A stretch of DNA of 64,000 bases from Nicotiana tabacum (Eukaryota > Streptophyta > Magnoliopsida > Solanales > Solanaceae): NCBI RefSeq assembly GCF_000715075.1, contig NC_134096.1:61513854-61577853 (forward strand), in the 5' to 3' direction. This document shows, piece after piece, positions 23,231-35,100 of this stretch. Under the pieces are notes generated by a model. The model was not told the origin of the DNA, ran no database searches, and was given only the letters and a program-made list of their open reading frames with translations. The position numbers were made by a program, and so were the translations under genes. The stretch's first letter is position 1. The number at the start of each line of letters is the position of its first letter.

Positions 23231-25854
23231 CGTCACGCCCCGAACTCGGGGAGTGCGACCAGTGCTCAACCGAGAAAATCCGGCTGAGCAAGCCTGTTAG
23301 ATTTACTTCTACCCAAATTCATCCCTAAATAAAGAGGAGATGCACTCCATTAATCAAACACTAAAAATATTTCATTAACAACTCCTATTTCATTTCCATT
23401 GGTAGCTTTATTCATAATTTCCAAAATATTACAAGTTTATTGATATAATGAAAAACATGTTTGCCAAATAGCAATATTTTTAGTTTAATTCCGAACATCA
23501 TACATCACCCACAACCTATATACGGAGCCTCTAAGTACAACAGAAGAGTAGTATGGAAGTACCAGCAACAAGACCCCGACTATACCTTAAAACACAATGT
23601 ACAACTTAAATGACATTAGGCCCAGAATAAAGTAGGGCTCACCAAAACCTGCTGAATAGAGAGTGACTGCTAAAGAGGACCAAAGCTGCCCGCTGATGAA
23701 CCACCTGCATCCATTGAAGATGCAGCACCCCCGGCAAAAGAAACATTAGTACATACAAAGTAGTATTAGTATGTAAAGCTAACTGTCCACTTTCAAAATA
23801 GAATGCCAATATAAGAAAGGAAAAACTATAGAAACAGCAAGTCACAATCAATGGTATCCAAATGCCAAGTTTAAACATAATAATTTCCAAAATACGAACT
23901 TCATATACAATTTTGGTTAGGAGGTAATTAGCACCAATATATCACTGTTCACAATATCACCTTTTAAAATACTAATATTCTTAATACCAATACCACCGTA
24001 CTTTTAGCACGAAGTCTGATCACGACCCGATCGGCTAGGCCATCTTATTAGAGACGTCAACCACAATCACTATCAATACCAATACAAGCGTACTTTTAAC
24101 ACGAAGTCCGATCATGACCCGATCGGCTAGGCCATCTTATTTGAAGATATCAACCACAATCACAATATCAGTCAAAATGTATATGCAAATATACCACCGT
24201 GAATCTAGCACAGAGTTCGATCACGACCCGATCGGTTAGGCTTCTTATTTGATGACATCAACCAAAATCACAATTTCAATTATAATTTCCATCACAATCA
24301 CCACCATGTGTGCGACTTGGTGTCCGATCACGACCCGATCGGCTAGGCTGTCTTATTTGAGATATCATCCTTTTCTATCATCAATCTCATCCCAAATAAG
24401 GGGAATAACTTTGTCATATCAATCTCATCCCAAATAAGGGGAATAACTTTGTCATATCAATCTCATCCCAAATAAGTGGAAAAATATTTTTTTGATTTGC
24501 ATACAAAGAAAACATAAATATAGATTTCATTAACCTCATGACCTTTCATATCGTATATAGCTTCATTGGTACTTTTAACCACTTACAATATCATTATTTC
24601 ATTGCCTATCTGGGTCATACATGTGATTCTTCTTTCATGGCACAATGGTCGTATTTCATATTCCACAATTTCATTTCTTCCCTTTCATAGATCATCATCA
24701 TAATTATCAACAAATAGAATATTTCGGAAATCACAACTTTAAGTTCATTAGTAATGAAGGCTTTAAACATAATGGATTTCTTTCCGAGAAATGGAGTAAA
24801 ATGATTGGCAATCGAAGCACAAGTTAAAATCATACATAAGTAACACATCATTTATTCTTGAAGTACTTTTCCATAAAAAGGAAAATACACAATTTCCACT
24901 AACGAATATGTAAGAAAGCAAAATACATTGAAAATACTCACAAAGTATAGCATTAGCTAAAACAACCACATATGGGCATCACTTGAGTTCATAAGCTTTT
25001 AAGCAATTCTATTATCGAAGTCAATTTTGGAATAGTTGAATCAAAGATCATTTCATAATATTTCTCACATCATTTCATCTCATTGGAACCATTGGCCGCA
25101 AGTATAGCTTTCACTTATATCAATCATCGCATTTCATACTTCTTTAACATCTTTTCATTCCATTGGCACCATTGGCCATAAGTATAACTTTCACTCTTAG
25201 CACGTTGGCCACACTTTATATCCCTAATTTGCTTATTTCACTTCCAACCATCTTTATAAGTTACCAACAGTAAGACATTTCCAATCAAGACTTTAGGTAC
25301 ACATATGAGCAATTAAGAGTCTTAAGAATATTAAGATTCTCTCACACAAATTGGCATCATAGCCTTCATTTGAAACATGTCTCAAAGATGTAACATTTTA
25401 ATGCACATATCATTCTTGAACATATTCCCAAAGGATAACATAATGTGATAGAAACAATCGGAACATGTTTTGAATCACTTTGCTTATTCGGGGCAATCGA
25501 ATTTATTGAGAACAACTTGGAACACAGAATAAGGAACTTGAGCTAACAATACTTGGAACTTACGGGAAGATCATGAAATTTATTTCTAAAAGAGTAGTTG
25601 AGCCAACATACCTCAATTGAGCATTCTCAAACTCTAAAATATTCCGGAATTCTTAGCAACTTCAATCTATAATAACAACATCCTATGGGACCAATATTAG
25701 TAACAAATTCCATAATTTAGATCATTTAGGCATTTTATCAAACACCTAGTGAGCATGAATCTCTACACCTCTTAACCATAGAATTAGTTCATCCATGCGC
25801 ACATCGACCTTCTTAATAGCGCTTAAGTACTTCGAAATTTTTCGGGGTGTTACA
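23231..25854 (-). repeat. E1 5' LTR (2,624 bp)
   Basis: Aligns with the 3' LTR over most of its length and ends GGGGTGTTACA at 25,854. The inner edge reads CGTCACGCCCC, with the terminal T mutated. It has lost the ~900 bp that carries the promoter-proximal GC block in the other LTR. It has four GATCACGACCCGATCGG units (24,000-24,360) and the 38-bp array (24,381-24,481). Confidence 0.85.
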
Positions 25855-25859
25855 AGCAT
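25855..25859 (+). other. Target site duplication of E1, right copy (AGCAT)
   Basis: Matches 7,663-7,667 exactly. Confidence 0.9.
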
Positions 25860-26280
25860 GCAGGTGGAATTAGCCTTACTTGTACCATGTTATTTTGTGC
25901 ATTATGTCTTCTATTCTTTAGATGAACTTTTAAGTCTTTGATTACTCGCTTTCATGTTATATTTTATGTTGAGATTGTTGTGATATTGGGTGTTGAGATC
26001 GTAAAATTTATTGATAGGTTATTGGTACTAATTGTTGAAAGATACTCATATGATGAGTTATGTTCAAATACTACTGATGAAGTTGAATTTGCTTCCGAGC
26101 TTTCTTGGTATTATATTGTTGTGATTGCTTGATGAGGAAGAGTGAAAGCACAAAGGGTATTTTCGTACCTTATTTACATATTGATATCATTACTTGAGTA
26201 AATGTGAGGATAAAGCACGAATGGTGATACCGTGAACTTGCTTTCTTATTTTATATGTGAGGATGAGAGTAAACACACGA
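25860..26280. other. Unassigned flank, continuation of 7,151-7,667
   Basis: No gene seen. A 64-codon frame at 25,938-26,132 has no recognisable domain. Confidence 0.35.
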
Positions 26281-26730
26281 TGTATCACGATCTAAATCCC
26301 ATAATAAGTCGTGATGGTGCCCAACAATATTGCTAGGTAAGCCAGCGCGTGAACTTTCACTTATATAATCATTTTAGCTTTGAAAACAGGAATTTCATTA
26401 AATAAAAGAATTAAATCTAAGAATTCATGGAAGCATATATTCTACTACCAAATTCCGGACATGAGTAAATGAAAAATGAAGTAAGAATAATAATATTAAA
26501 TCAACTATGAACCTCTACTAGAAATCCCCAAAACTCGGTGTCACGAGTGCATGAGCATATACTAGGAAGTACAATACTAATACAATATTTGTCTGGAATA
26601 TAAAGTAGACAGGATAAAAAGAAATGAATAAGATGGAGACTCCGTGTACTGCGGATCGCATCATGGGATGCAACTCACCATAAAGTCTCCTCAATAGTTG
26701 CGCCCAAATGACCACCAGAAATAGTAAATC
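26281..26730 (-). repeat. Probable solo LTR fragment, minus orientation
   Basis: The stretch TATCACGATCTAAATCCCAT...AGTCGTGATGGTGCCCAAC resembles the terminal TGTCACGACCC...GTCGTGATGG signature of Gypsy LTRs read backwards, as in E4. I cannot find its other end or a coding region. Confidence 0.35.
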
Positions 26731-26989
26731 ACTAAATTAGTATTTGAACTAAAAACTTTAATCATTCAAACGATATTAACAATAATGGATCATTAACCTT
26801 TTACTTTCCTCCACAAAACAAGAATTTCAATCTTTAAATAGTAAAGAATTATGGTGTTCAAGTAAACAAGAATATTTTGCTAAGACTATAAAAAAGAAAA
26901 AATTTCAGAATACACCATTGTTTAGTGGTTATTAACTTTCTATAACTATCATATACATAATTATTTCCTATAGCTACTATTTAGTTGTT

Positions 26990-27600
26990 ACGCGACTGTG
27001 TTCATTGTATTTGCGCTACTGTATTCATGAATACAGTAGCGAAATTCGCCTAAAAAATAGGGGAGTCCAATTGTGCGACTGTATTCGCTGTGTTCGCGCT
27101 ACTGTATTCATGAATACAGTAGCAAAATTATCCTTAAAAATGGGGGAATCCATTTGTTTAATAACGGAAAGAGGATCAATTAGCGTGTATCACTCCTAAT
27201 TTAACTCAACAAAATTAATTATACATAAATTTCGCTGCTACTGTGCTGTATTTCATGTATTTGCGCGACTGTATTTATAAATACAGTGAGGCAATCAAGA
27301 AATAGAGTGTATACTATTCTATTCAATTCGACTGTATACATTGTATTTAATTCACAGATATTCATTGTTTACTATTATACATTGTATTCAATTCACCGTA
27401 TTCAATTCGACTGTATTCAAGCAACAAAAAATCACAAAATATAGTGATATTCGAGTGTATTCAAAAAATACAGACCTTCAGAATACATAAATATAGGCGA
27501 AAAATAATATATTGATACAAAAATATAATATATTTGAGTGTATTTGTACAGAATACAATGTATTTATATCATTGTATGTGACTAAATAGTAAAGAAGATA
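26990..27600. repeat. CTGTATTC-rich repeat cluster with perfect palindromes
   Basis: CTGTATTCATGAATACAG is the core of perfect palindromes at 27,014-27,041 (28 bp) and 27,098-27,123 (26 bp), inside a duplicated unit of about 84 bp. A third palindrome, ACTGTATTTATAAATACAGT, lies near 27,266-27,287. TGTATTC or its complement GAATACA recurs down to about 27,560. No coding capacity is evident. Confidence 0.8.
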
Positions 27601-28246
27601 AGAAAGTTCGCTGGAGATGGCATTTTTCGACCAAGTAAAATACTGTATACATTGTATTAAAACTAAAAATGGAGATGAACAAAAACCCGGCCCTCAAATC
27701 TACTGCAGCATAGCCATGGACAGATCTGTTCACCAGCAGTCAGTGAGTTGCCTGGATGCGAGTTGATGGAGAATGTTGATCTGAGTACGTAGCACGAAAG
27801 TAGCAGCGCTAATATTACTTTTTCTTCTAGTCTAGAAGTTGGGTAAGTTTAACAACAAACCGAATCCGAGATGCCAAAAAGGCCATGTTGTGTTTGAGGG
27901 TAAGGAGAGAGGATTGAGAATCTTGTTGATAGGGAGAGAAGGAACAGAGAGAGAGAAAAAATATAATTGTCGTATTTCATGCCTCAATGGTAGGGTATAA
28001 AATAAATACTTATTTTGCTATAAAATTGAAAATGTAAGTATAAGTAATAATATTTTGAAATTGTTTTGATTTATAATAAATATGGTGTAATAGTTTGATA
28101 TATGAGGTAAAATTTCCTAAAATAATAGGGACATTCCGACAAAACCAATCCTGTTGGGACATATCGTGCAACTTTTTGTCAAGGGAATTAATGTCCTTAT
28201 AAATAAACGGAGCCCAATGGGCCCAAATCCCCCGCGCTTTAAACCT
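27601..28246. other. AT-rich sequence without recognised features
   Basis: I see no gene or clear repeat boundaries. It may be the remainder of the element that carries the palindrome cluster. Confidence 0.4.
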
Positions 28247-28255
28247 TAAATTATT

Positions 28256-29916
28256 GGAATTTTTTCGTTCCTATACAATATTTAAAATTTATTTACCAAA
28301 ATTATCCTAATTTTGTATATTACCCGCCCTAAATAAGGATTACTAACAAATTATATACATTCCACCTTAAAAAGCTCGCAATCCATTATTAATGCCTTAA
28401 ACTAGAGGATTTAGTTACACCATTTTCTATTTTTTTTCTCTCCTCCCCTCAATTTCCCTATTCTCTATTGCCTCTTTCCACCCAAAATTCCCGTAATTGA
28501 GAGACAAAATTTGTGGGCAGTGAAGCCACGCTTCATATGAAGATAATTTAGAACTTTAAATGCAATATCCTTTCTTGCCAAGTACGCATCTAAATGTTGC
28601 GTTGTTTCCATAGTTGGCATATCAACTATTCCTTTTAATTACAGAATTATTTTGCATTCCTTAGTTGCCAACATAGTTTTCCTTAAGGAATATAAATTAT
28701 TTCTTTCATTGCAGAATCCTTGGTTGTCTTAACTGACTTATCTTTTTCCTTTTCACCTGGTTCATCCCAGATATTCGGAAAAGATTTGTGCCATCCTCCA
28801 TGTCCTTTTTCAAAGCTCTTGTAACAATGGTGAATATCGCAAACAGGACATATATATCAATGATCTCGAGATTAGTTGGAGTTGAAGCGTAAGTAGAACG
28901 GAGAGTAAATTTGTATCGTGCAACAACATACAGATTAAAAAATAAATTTCGTAAAAATTTAATACAAATTTGATACATCTACAATATTATATAAATTAAA
29001 AATAAATTTTATACAACTAATTATACAATATACAACTTATTTATAACTTATCTTCAACTTTCATACATATTAAAAATAAATTTCATACAACTAACTATAT
29101 AATATACACTTATTTACAACTAATCTACAACGTTCATATATTATTTCTACCCAGTTAAATATAACTACAATATCATACAACTTAAATACAATTTTTATAC
29201 AATATGTCTTTTGTATATTTTGTATTTGACTTGTAAATATTTTGTATATGCTGTGTGTTTCTTCCTCTCTAAAATTCCAATCAAAACTTTCTCTCTTAAT
29301 ACAATTTTGATACATATCAATAATATTATGTAAAAAGATAGTATTGATAACTTCAATACAAATTTTATACAACGATTCATATATTATACATTTTTTGACT
29401 TTCATACAACATTCAAATAAAATAATATATATAACTAAAACAACATACAATTTACATACAATTATACTACAACTTTACTACAATTTTGTAAGTATATTGT
29501 ATGTCATGTGTTCTTCTTCTTCGAGTTTCAATCTGAAATTCAGCCAAAATCAAGTCTAATCTTCACCAAACACCTTCAAAATTGAGATATAAACTCCAAA
29601 CAATATTTTTAATTGTTTGCAACAACACCGAATCCAAACAAATAATGGTTTTTGAAAATCCAAATTCTATTTCAAAGCTTCAAAACTTTTTAATGGCTGT
29701 CAATGTTGGAGAGTCAAACACCTTCAAAATTTATTGATTGACAATTTCAATTTGAACACCAATTGTGCAACATGAAAGAAAATTGCTAAAGTAAAACGAT
29801 TGAAATCCACTGATGAATTTCATTAAAACTATATACAACAAGAAAGCATTAAAAAACAGAGAACACTAAATGAAGAAAAATTGGGGAAAAAAGAGAGAGA
29901 AAGTGAGTAGAGAGAC

Positions 29917-29972
<56 letters not shown>

Positions 29973-30168
29973 GGAGAGAGGGAGTGGACAAGTATAAAGG
30001 GATAAGGAAATAACTGATATTCCTTTTTCAATTCCTAATATAAAGGGATACTAATTTAAAATTTATTTGTATATAATTGATAAATTGTATATGACCATGT
30101 AATTAAATTGAAACTTGAGTAGGGAGGGTAATAAGGTTTCAAATAGTATATAGGAAGGTAAAAATTCC
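28256..30168. mobile_element. Non-autonomous Mutator-like element, 1,913 bp
   Basis: The left end GGAATTTTTTCGTTCCTATA and the reverse complement of the right end (GGAATTTTTACCTTCCTATA) match over about 40 bp at roughly 75 percent by eye. They are flanked by 9-bp direct repeats with one mismatch: TAAATTATT (28,247-28,255) and TAAATTTTT (30,169-30,177). A 9-bp duplication and long inverted ends are typical of Mutator-like elements. The interior has many ATACAAC/TTGTAT strings and an (AG)n microsatellite, and no transposase. Confidence 0.6.
29921..29971 (+). repeat. (AG)n microsatellite, about 25 units
   Basis: Uninterrupted AG dinucleotides within the Mutator-like element. They create a spurious Leu-Ser frame on the minus strand. 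Confidence 0.95.
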
Positions 30169-30177
30169 TAAATTTTT

Positions 30178-31390
30178 ACCAATAACTATATGGACTAGGC
30201 AACTAAACATACAATATATATATAATAATAAAAATTTAATAATATATAATAAACGTTAAGAACAAAGACCGTTTTAATGGAGGTAAAAACAAAACAGACC
30301 TCTAGCTCTCGCTCATGCAAAACACTTGTGTTTTTTTTTTTTTTGGTCAATTTAGAGTTTTTCCCCATATTCTTGTTTGCTTCAAACCTGTCAATTTACT
30401 CCCCTTTGGTTAAATCCAGCAAATTAATTGGACTTCTATTAGTAATTTTAGCAAATTCTTGGTATTCTATGAGTTACGACCTTTTGTTTTAAAAATAAAA
30501 CTATTCTAGTTTCAGAAGCTTTATTTATTTACTTATTTATTTAGGATAATGGTGGTATTTAGCCAGCTTTTTCGAAGTTTTATTTATTTATTTTGGATAA
30601 TGGCGGTCTCCCTCTCAGTGGCGGAGTTATATTGAACCAAGGGGTGTCGAGCGACACCCCTTCGCTAAAAATTACATTATATTGCTAGAAACCTGTCAAT
30701 TTCCCCCCTTTTGGATAAATCGACTATGTTTTTCCGAAGCTTTATAGTATTATTTTGGATAATGGCGTTGTCCCGCTAGCTAGCGTTCCCCGCACCTAGA
30801 TTAATATATAGGGTACTAGTTACCTTTGACCAGCATAGATATGAGTTACTTTGTTCACTAACGTTTCATACTCTTTGAGCGCGAGTTTAAAAACTCTGTC
30901 AGTAACTTGTTCTCTTACCTTTACTTTGGTTGTTAAACTTTTTGTTACCTTTGATTACTACATGAAGAATGAAGCAATAATATGAGTTTAAGTTTGTCCT
31001 ACATAATTTTGAGCAAAGAATCTGTATGTTAATTTGGAAAAGGGGCAAAGATAGAGAATTGCTAGATAAAGGGTGAAGGCAGGCGACGATTTCAAAAAAG
31101 GTAGGACAGTACGTCAAAAGATGTAGCTTGAATATCTTTTTTTTTTCTTAATCAAGAGGTATAGCTTGAGTATCTTTTACGCGCATAAGGTCAGATGTTG
31201 CTTGTACTTTTCAAATAAAACCAACACTATAAGTAATGGAGCAAGTCCAACTACTTAGTATTTAAACTTTTCACAAAAAGTAGTTGAAGCTTGCAACTGC
31301 CTAAGTTTACATTGTAAAACTGGTTCTGCATGACATTTGACAGAACTGGCCCAAGGAACCTTTGGTCCCTATTAATGAGGATTCTCTTGA
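30178..31390. other. Intergenic, with a short hAT-like end and a diverged duplication
   Basis: No gene is supported. CAGTGGCGGAGTTATATTGA at 30,616 resembles the CAGTGGCGGAGCC terminus of many plant hAT elements, but no matching right end is visible. CTGTCAATTT...CCCCTTTTGG and GAAGCTTTAT...GGATAATGGCG blocks occur twice (about 30,386-30,605 and 30,690-30,770) on either side of it. Confidence 0.4.
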
Positions 31391-31393
31391 ATT

Positions 31394-31719
31394 TTGCAGG
31401 CTAAGGGAGAAGTCAAGGATATGATCAGTGAACTTCCAAATTGCCTGCTAGCATCCAACCTCTCTCTTTTAAGCATAAAAGATGCAGTCAAAACTAACGT
31501 ATTGTCCCACAGATGGAGACGTCTTTTGACAGTCCTAATATTTTTAGTGATGATCAAGACCACCGGAGATTTACTCTTTCAAGTTATGAGGATTTTGAGA
31601 AGGAAAGGCGTGAGTTTGTTATGCGTGTCGATCAATTCATGCAGCTAATGCACATGGAAGGCATATACGTTCCTTTACAGTCGGTTTCTTCATGCATAGT
31701 GAATTCTCGTCTCATTTAG
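31394..31719 (+). pseudogene. F-box protein fragment (F-box/FBD/LRR type)
   Basis: An ATTTTGCAG acceptor at 31,391-31,399 precedes an exon reading KDMISELPNCLLASNLSLLS and then IKDAVKTNVLSHRWRRL, the hallmark of plant F-box domains. After WRRL a small deletion shifts the frame, and the downstream part reads FDSPNIFSDDQDHRRF and SYEDFEKERREFVMRVDQFM, as expected after an F-box in this family. F-box proteins recruit substrates to SCF ubiquitin ligases. Later exons (LRR and FBD) are not seen before the E5 LTR, so this is a gene fragment or a decayed gene cut by E5. It is the only host-type gene in the window. Confidence 0.65.
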
Positions 31720-31919
31720 ATGGTTAGCTGAAAGTTGCAATTGCATCTGGACTGAACTGATGGGTCCATCCCATGTGAAAGGAAAATAACTTCTTTTGGC
31801 AAAGTTTGCACCGTTCAAATCCAAGTTTGTCAAACAAATAATTGTGTGGCAAGTATATAGGTCAAAATCTACTACCGAACATTTAGGGCGAGAAAAAATT
31901 AAGGAAAAATAAGCCGAGA

Positions 31920-32561
31920 TCAATCAAGAAATGGCGAAGTTCGTGGTTGGGATGCTTATAATAGTCGAGGATGAAGTTTGCGGAAGGAATCGTAACGAGA
32001 ATAGGATAATAGAGGAAATATTCTAAAAAATATTATTTGCACATGTACTATTAGGGTTTACTAGGGGTGTGTCCCATATAAGGAGGAAAATGATAAGGAC
32101 AAAGGATTACGTAATATTGATCTGATAAGAACATTTGGCTGGAAAAAGATTCTCCCTCTCTTTAGAAAAGATACAAACATCATCTTTTTATCAAGATCCT
32201 TATTCATATTATTTCATACTTTTCCATCAGATCTGAGAATATTTCGAACTGTCTTAAATTTATCTGTCACTCATTATTGTTAGAGGGAATAATCATGCAT
32301 CTAATCCATTCTTTATTGGGTGAATCACTTCTCCTATTTACTTAAATGTCATTTATTGCTATTTATTATCAGTTACTCTTCCATTATTGCTCATACTTTA
32401 TGAATATATAATGCTTGTTATTGTCAACCTCTTATTGGATTTGTCCCACCTTATACACGTTTTCAGGATTCACATCTAGAGATATTATCATTAACTAGGT
32501 TTAACCCATTATTACATACATACAATAGTTTCAACCGAAAATTATACTTTTTGGTCAAACA
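31920..32561 (+). repeat. E5 5' LTR (left end approximate)
   Basis: Ends GGTCAAACA at 32,561, just before the primer site. A CCATATAAGG box near 32,075 is a possible TATA element. The left boundary is a guess, since the 3' LTR is not in the window for comparison. Confidence 0.5.
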
Positions 32562-32564
32562 ATT

Positions 32565-32579
32565 TGGCGCCGTCTGTGG
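32565..32579 (+). other. E5 primer binding site
   Basis: TGGCGCCGTCTGTGG, the usual primer site of Tat-lineage elements, four bases after the LTR end. Confidence 0.75.
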
Positions 32580-32694
32580 AGATTTTCTAGTTAAATTTTT
32601 AGTCTCCTCTAGATCTATAACTAACGCGAATCACTAACGTAAAAAAAAAAAATCAAGAACAAGATCCCTTTTTCTTTGTATACACAGATCTAAT

Positions 32695-34459
32695 ATGGCA
32701 GGTAACAGAGAAGAAAGAATGAGAATAACTATTAACCTCCCAACCAATCTCATGAATATCATCAATGAGAGCTCCGAAGCAGTGGACGAGGACACAACAC
32801 CCAATACCTCCCCCAGGCGTGGCGGGTCGTACCCTTCTCACTGTAGCATCAAAAAATCTTTTGGTAAGGGAGCCTCCACATCCGTGTTAGAAGAGACACC
32901 ACCGGCAGTAAAAAAATATTCTTGAAGCTTGGCTATCCGACACGCTAACCAGTGTCCTCCATAAGCCCGTTCGGGACGCGGCTACGGAAAATGCGAGGAC
33001 TTGCGTTGTACCACTAGCGGATGAGCAGCATGATCAACTTCCTCCTCCGACGATAGGTATTACTCACAATGTAGTTAGTAGTGCAGGTGACGACACTCTC
33101 ACAGCTATTCTGAAAAGGATGGAGTAAATGGAGAATGAGAACAAAACACTTTGAGACCAAATGAGAGAACACCAAGAAAGGGTAGATAAGATACTAGGCG
33201 CCCCTAAGCTCTTACCTAAGAGAGATGCCGGTCGGTTTGTCGAGAAGCCGTACAGTGATGACGCCGTCCCACATGCCATACCAAAGACCTTTAAAATGCC
33301 GCCCTATCTAAAAATATATGATGTCATGACCGACCCCGAAGACCATGTGACTCACTACGTCACCGCCGTGAAAGGCAATGATCTCGCCAAGGAACAAGTA
33401 TCCTTCATTTTGTTAAAAACATTCGGCGAGACCCTCACAGGAGGAGCGTTGACATGGTATTCACAACTACCTGCGCATTCTATTGAAACCTTCGAAGGAA
33501 TGGCCGATAAGTTCATAGCAGCCATTCTAGGGCCAAGAAGGCCGAGGCGAGAGTAAACGACATATTTGCTATCAAACAGTCTCCGGGAGAGGGACTTCCT
33601 CTCCCATTTCAACCGAGTAAGAATGACCTTGCCGAAAGTATCAGAAGGATTGGCGGTCGCAACTTTTCAGAATAGACTTAGCACGAATGGTTCAGGGCAA
33701 CGCGAAAGTTTTTAAGTCGGCTTATGAAGTACCCCCCAACTACTTGGGATGAAATACACAACGTATATTGTGCTGAGGTCTGAGAAGAGGAGGATGACCT
33801 CAACGGGCCGACTCATAGGCTGACCTTGATACAAGCCGAATCCAAAAAAGATTGAAGAAGTAATATCAGAAGGGACCTCGCAGCTCCGCGACCCAACAGA
33901 GAGCGGCATCTACTGTATGTCAGAACCGCCATTGCACCCCCTTCCTTCCATGAAGAGGGCCCACCCCGATCAAGAATAGGGACTCACGAGAATGAAAGAG
34001 GTATGCCCCTTTTATTATTCGCTCACAATATTTGTGTGTCACCTGTAGAAATATTCTACGCCTTGGAGAAGCTCGAACCAAAGGTGAAATGGCCGCAAAA
34101 GATGAGGTCGGACCCGAGTACCAGAAAGTCGGACATCCTATGAGAGTTCCACCAAGAGCGAGGGCACAAAATCGAGGATTGCATCGCTCTAAGATAGGAA
34201 GTCATAAACATGCTACAACAAGGACACCTCAAAGAGTTGCTGAGCGACTGGGGAAGGATCAACTTTGCCAGGGGTTGTGAACAACATCAAAGACCGCCGA
34301 AATCACCCTCGCCGACCCACACCATCCACATGATCATTAGCGGTGGTGATGATGCTTCCATCAACAGTGTGAAATTCACCACAACCCACAAGCTCAAACG
34401 GTCGATCACCCACGAACGGTATGATGAACTCAAAGAAAATATCATTTTTGATAAATGAG
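32695..34459 (+). pseudogene. gag: E5 gag, broken
   Basis: Starts MAGNREERMRITINLP at 32,695. A frameshift near 32,915 leads to a second segment whose capsid part is well conserved: PKTFKMPPYLKIYD, TDPEDHVTHYVTAVKGNDL, FGETLTGGALTWYSQLP and IETFEGMADKF (33,230-33,520). A shift near 33,535 leads to NDIFAIKQSPGEGL and LMKYPPTTWDEIHN. A tail with HKIEDCIAL and INxMLQQGHLKELL follows near 34,170-34,240. At least three frame changes and several stops are present. Length and order fit a Tat gag of about 550-600 codons. Confidence 0.85.
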
Positions 34460-35100
34460 ATACCAACAATTTGGTTTTCCCTCACTATGATGCTCTTCTT
34501 ATCACTTTATGAATTTTAGATACCGATGTGAGATGCATTATGGTAGAGGATGGGAGCGGCGCATGCATGATCCACCCTCGAGTACTTGCACAAATAAAAC
34601 TCGAGGATAAGATAGTGACGCGCCGCATCACGCTAACGGGTATTAACAATGCAGTGGAATGAACATCCGGCAAGATCGCACTCCCCATCCTGGCAGGTGA
34701 CGTCACTCTGGAAACCACATTCCATATCATGGACTAGGATACAACATACAACGCTATAATAGGGTGGCCTTGAATACACACCATGAGAGCCGTCCCCTCC
34801 AGCTTGTACCAAGTCATTAAATTCCTAACTCCATGGGGAATATTCAGTATACGAGGAAAACAACGCACATTGCGAGAATGCTACCGCATCTCTCTAGACT
34901 GCACGGTCACTCAACAAATGAAGGACAGAGAAAATGAGGCATAGCAATCAATAGGGTCGGGGTCGGTGCGCGATGATAGCAAAAAACATCATCAGAGACC
35001 CCGATACAGTCGAAGCCGCAGGATCGACCGTAGAAGACCTCGATCACGTTTAACTAGATAGCAATGACCCCAATAAGAAAGCTTACATTGCCTGTAAGCT
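34460..35100 (+). pseudogene. E5 aspartic protease region and linker, broken
   Basis: Read as one frame after 34,510: VEDGSGACMIHPRVLAQIKL, TLTGINNAVE, stop, TSGKIALPILAGDVTLETTF, HIMD, stop, DTTYNAIIGWP, stop, IHTMRAVPSSLYQVIKF. Tat-lineage proteases have this layout. The stop after NAVE is TGA, that after HIMD is TAG and that after GWP is TGA. They look like single C to T or G to A changes of CGA, CAG and TGG. Confidence 0.75.

Larger units (their letters stand above)
7668..25854 (-). mobile_element. E1: LTR retrotransposon (Gypsy-like), minus strand, interrupted by E2
   Basis: Both LTRs, a tRNA-iMet-type primer binding site, a polypurine tract and a matching AGCAT duplication are visible. 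In element orientation the 5' LTR is 25,854 to 23,231, the internal region is 23,230 to 21,206 plus 10,850 to 10,677, and the 3' LTR is 10,676 to 7,668. E2 splits the internal region. Only about 2.2 kb of internal sequence remains, with gag zinc knuckles but no recognisable polymerase. E3, of the same family, keeps 4.3 kb between its LTRs, so E1 has lost internal sequence, probably at the E2 left junction. Confidence 0.85.

Noticed and set aside
29849..30031. Leu-Ser repeat frame on the minus strand
   Set aside because: Translation of the (AG)n microsatellite.
30616..30660. Complete hAT element starting CAGTGGCGGAG
   Set aside because: No matching inverted right end or 8-bp duplication could be found nearby.
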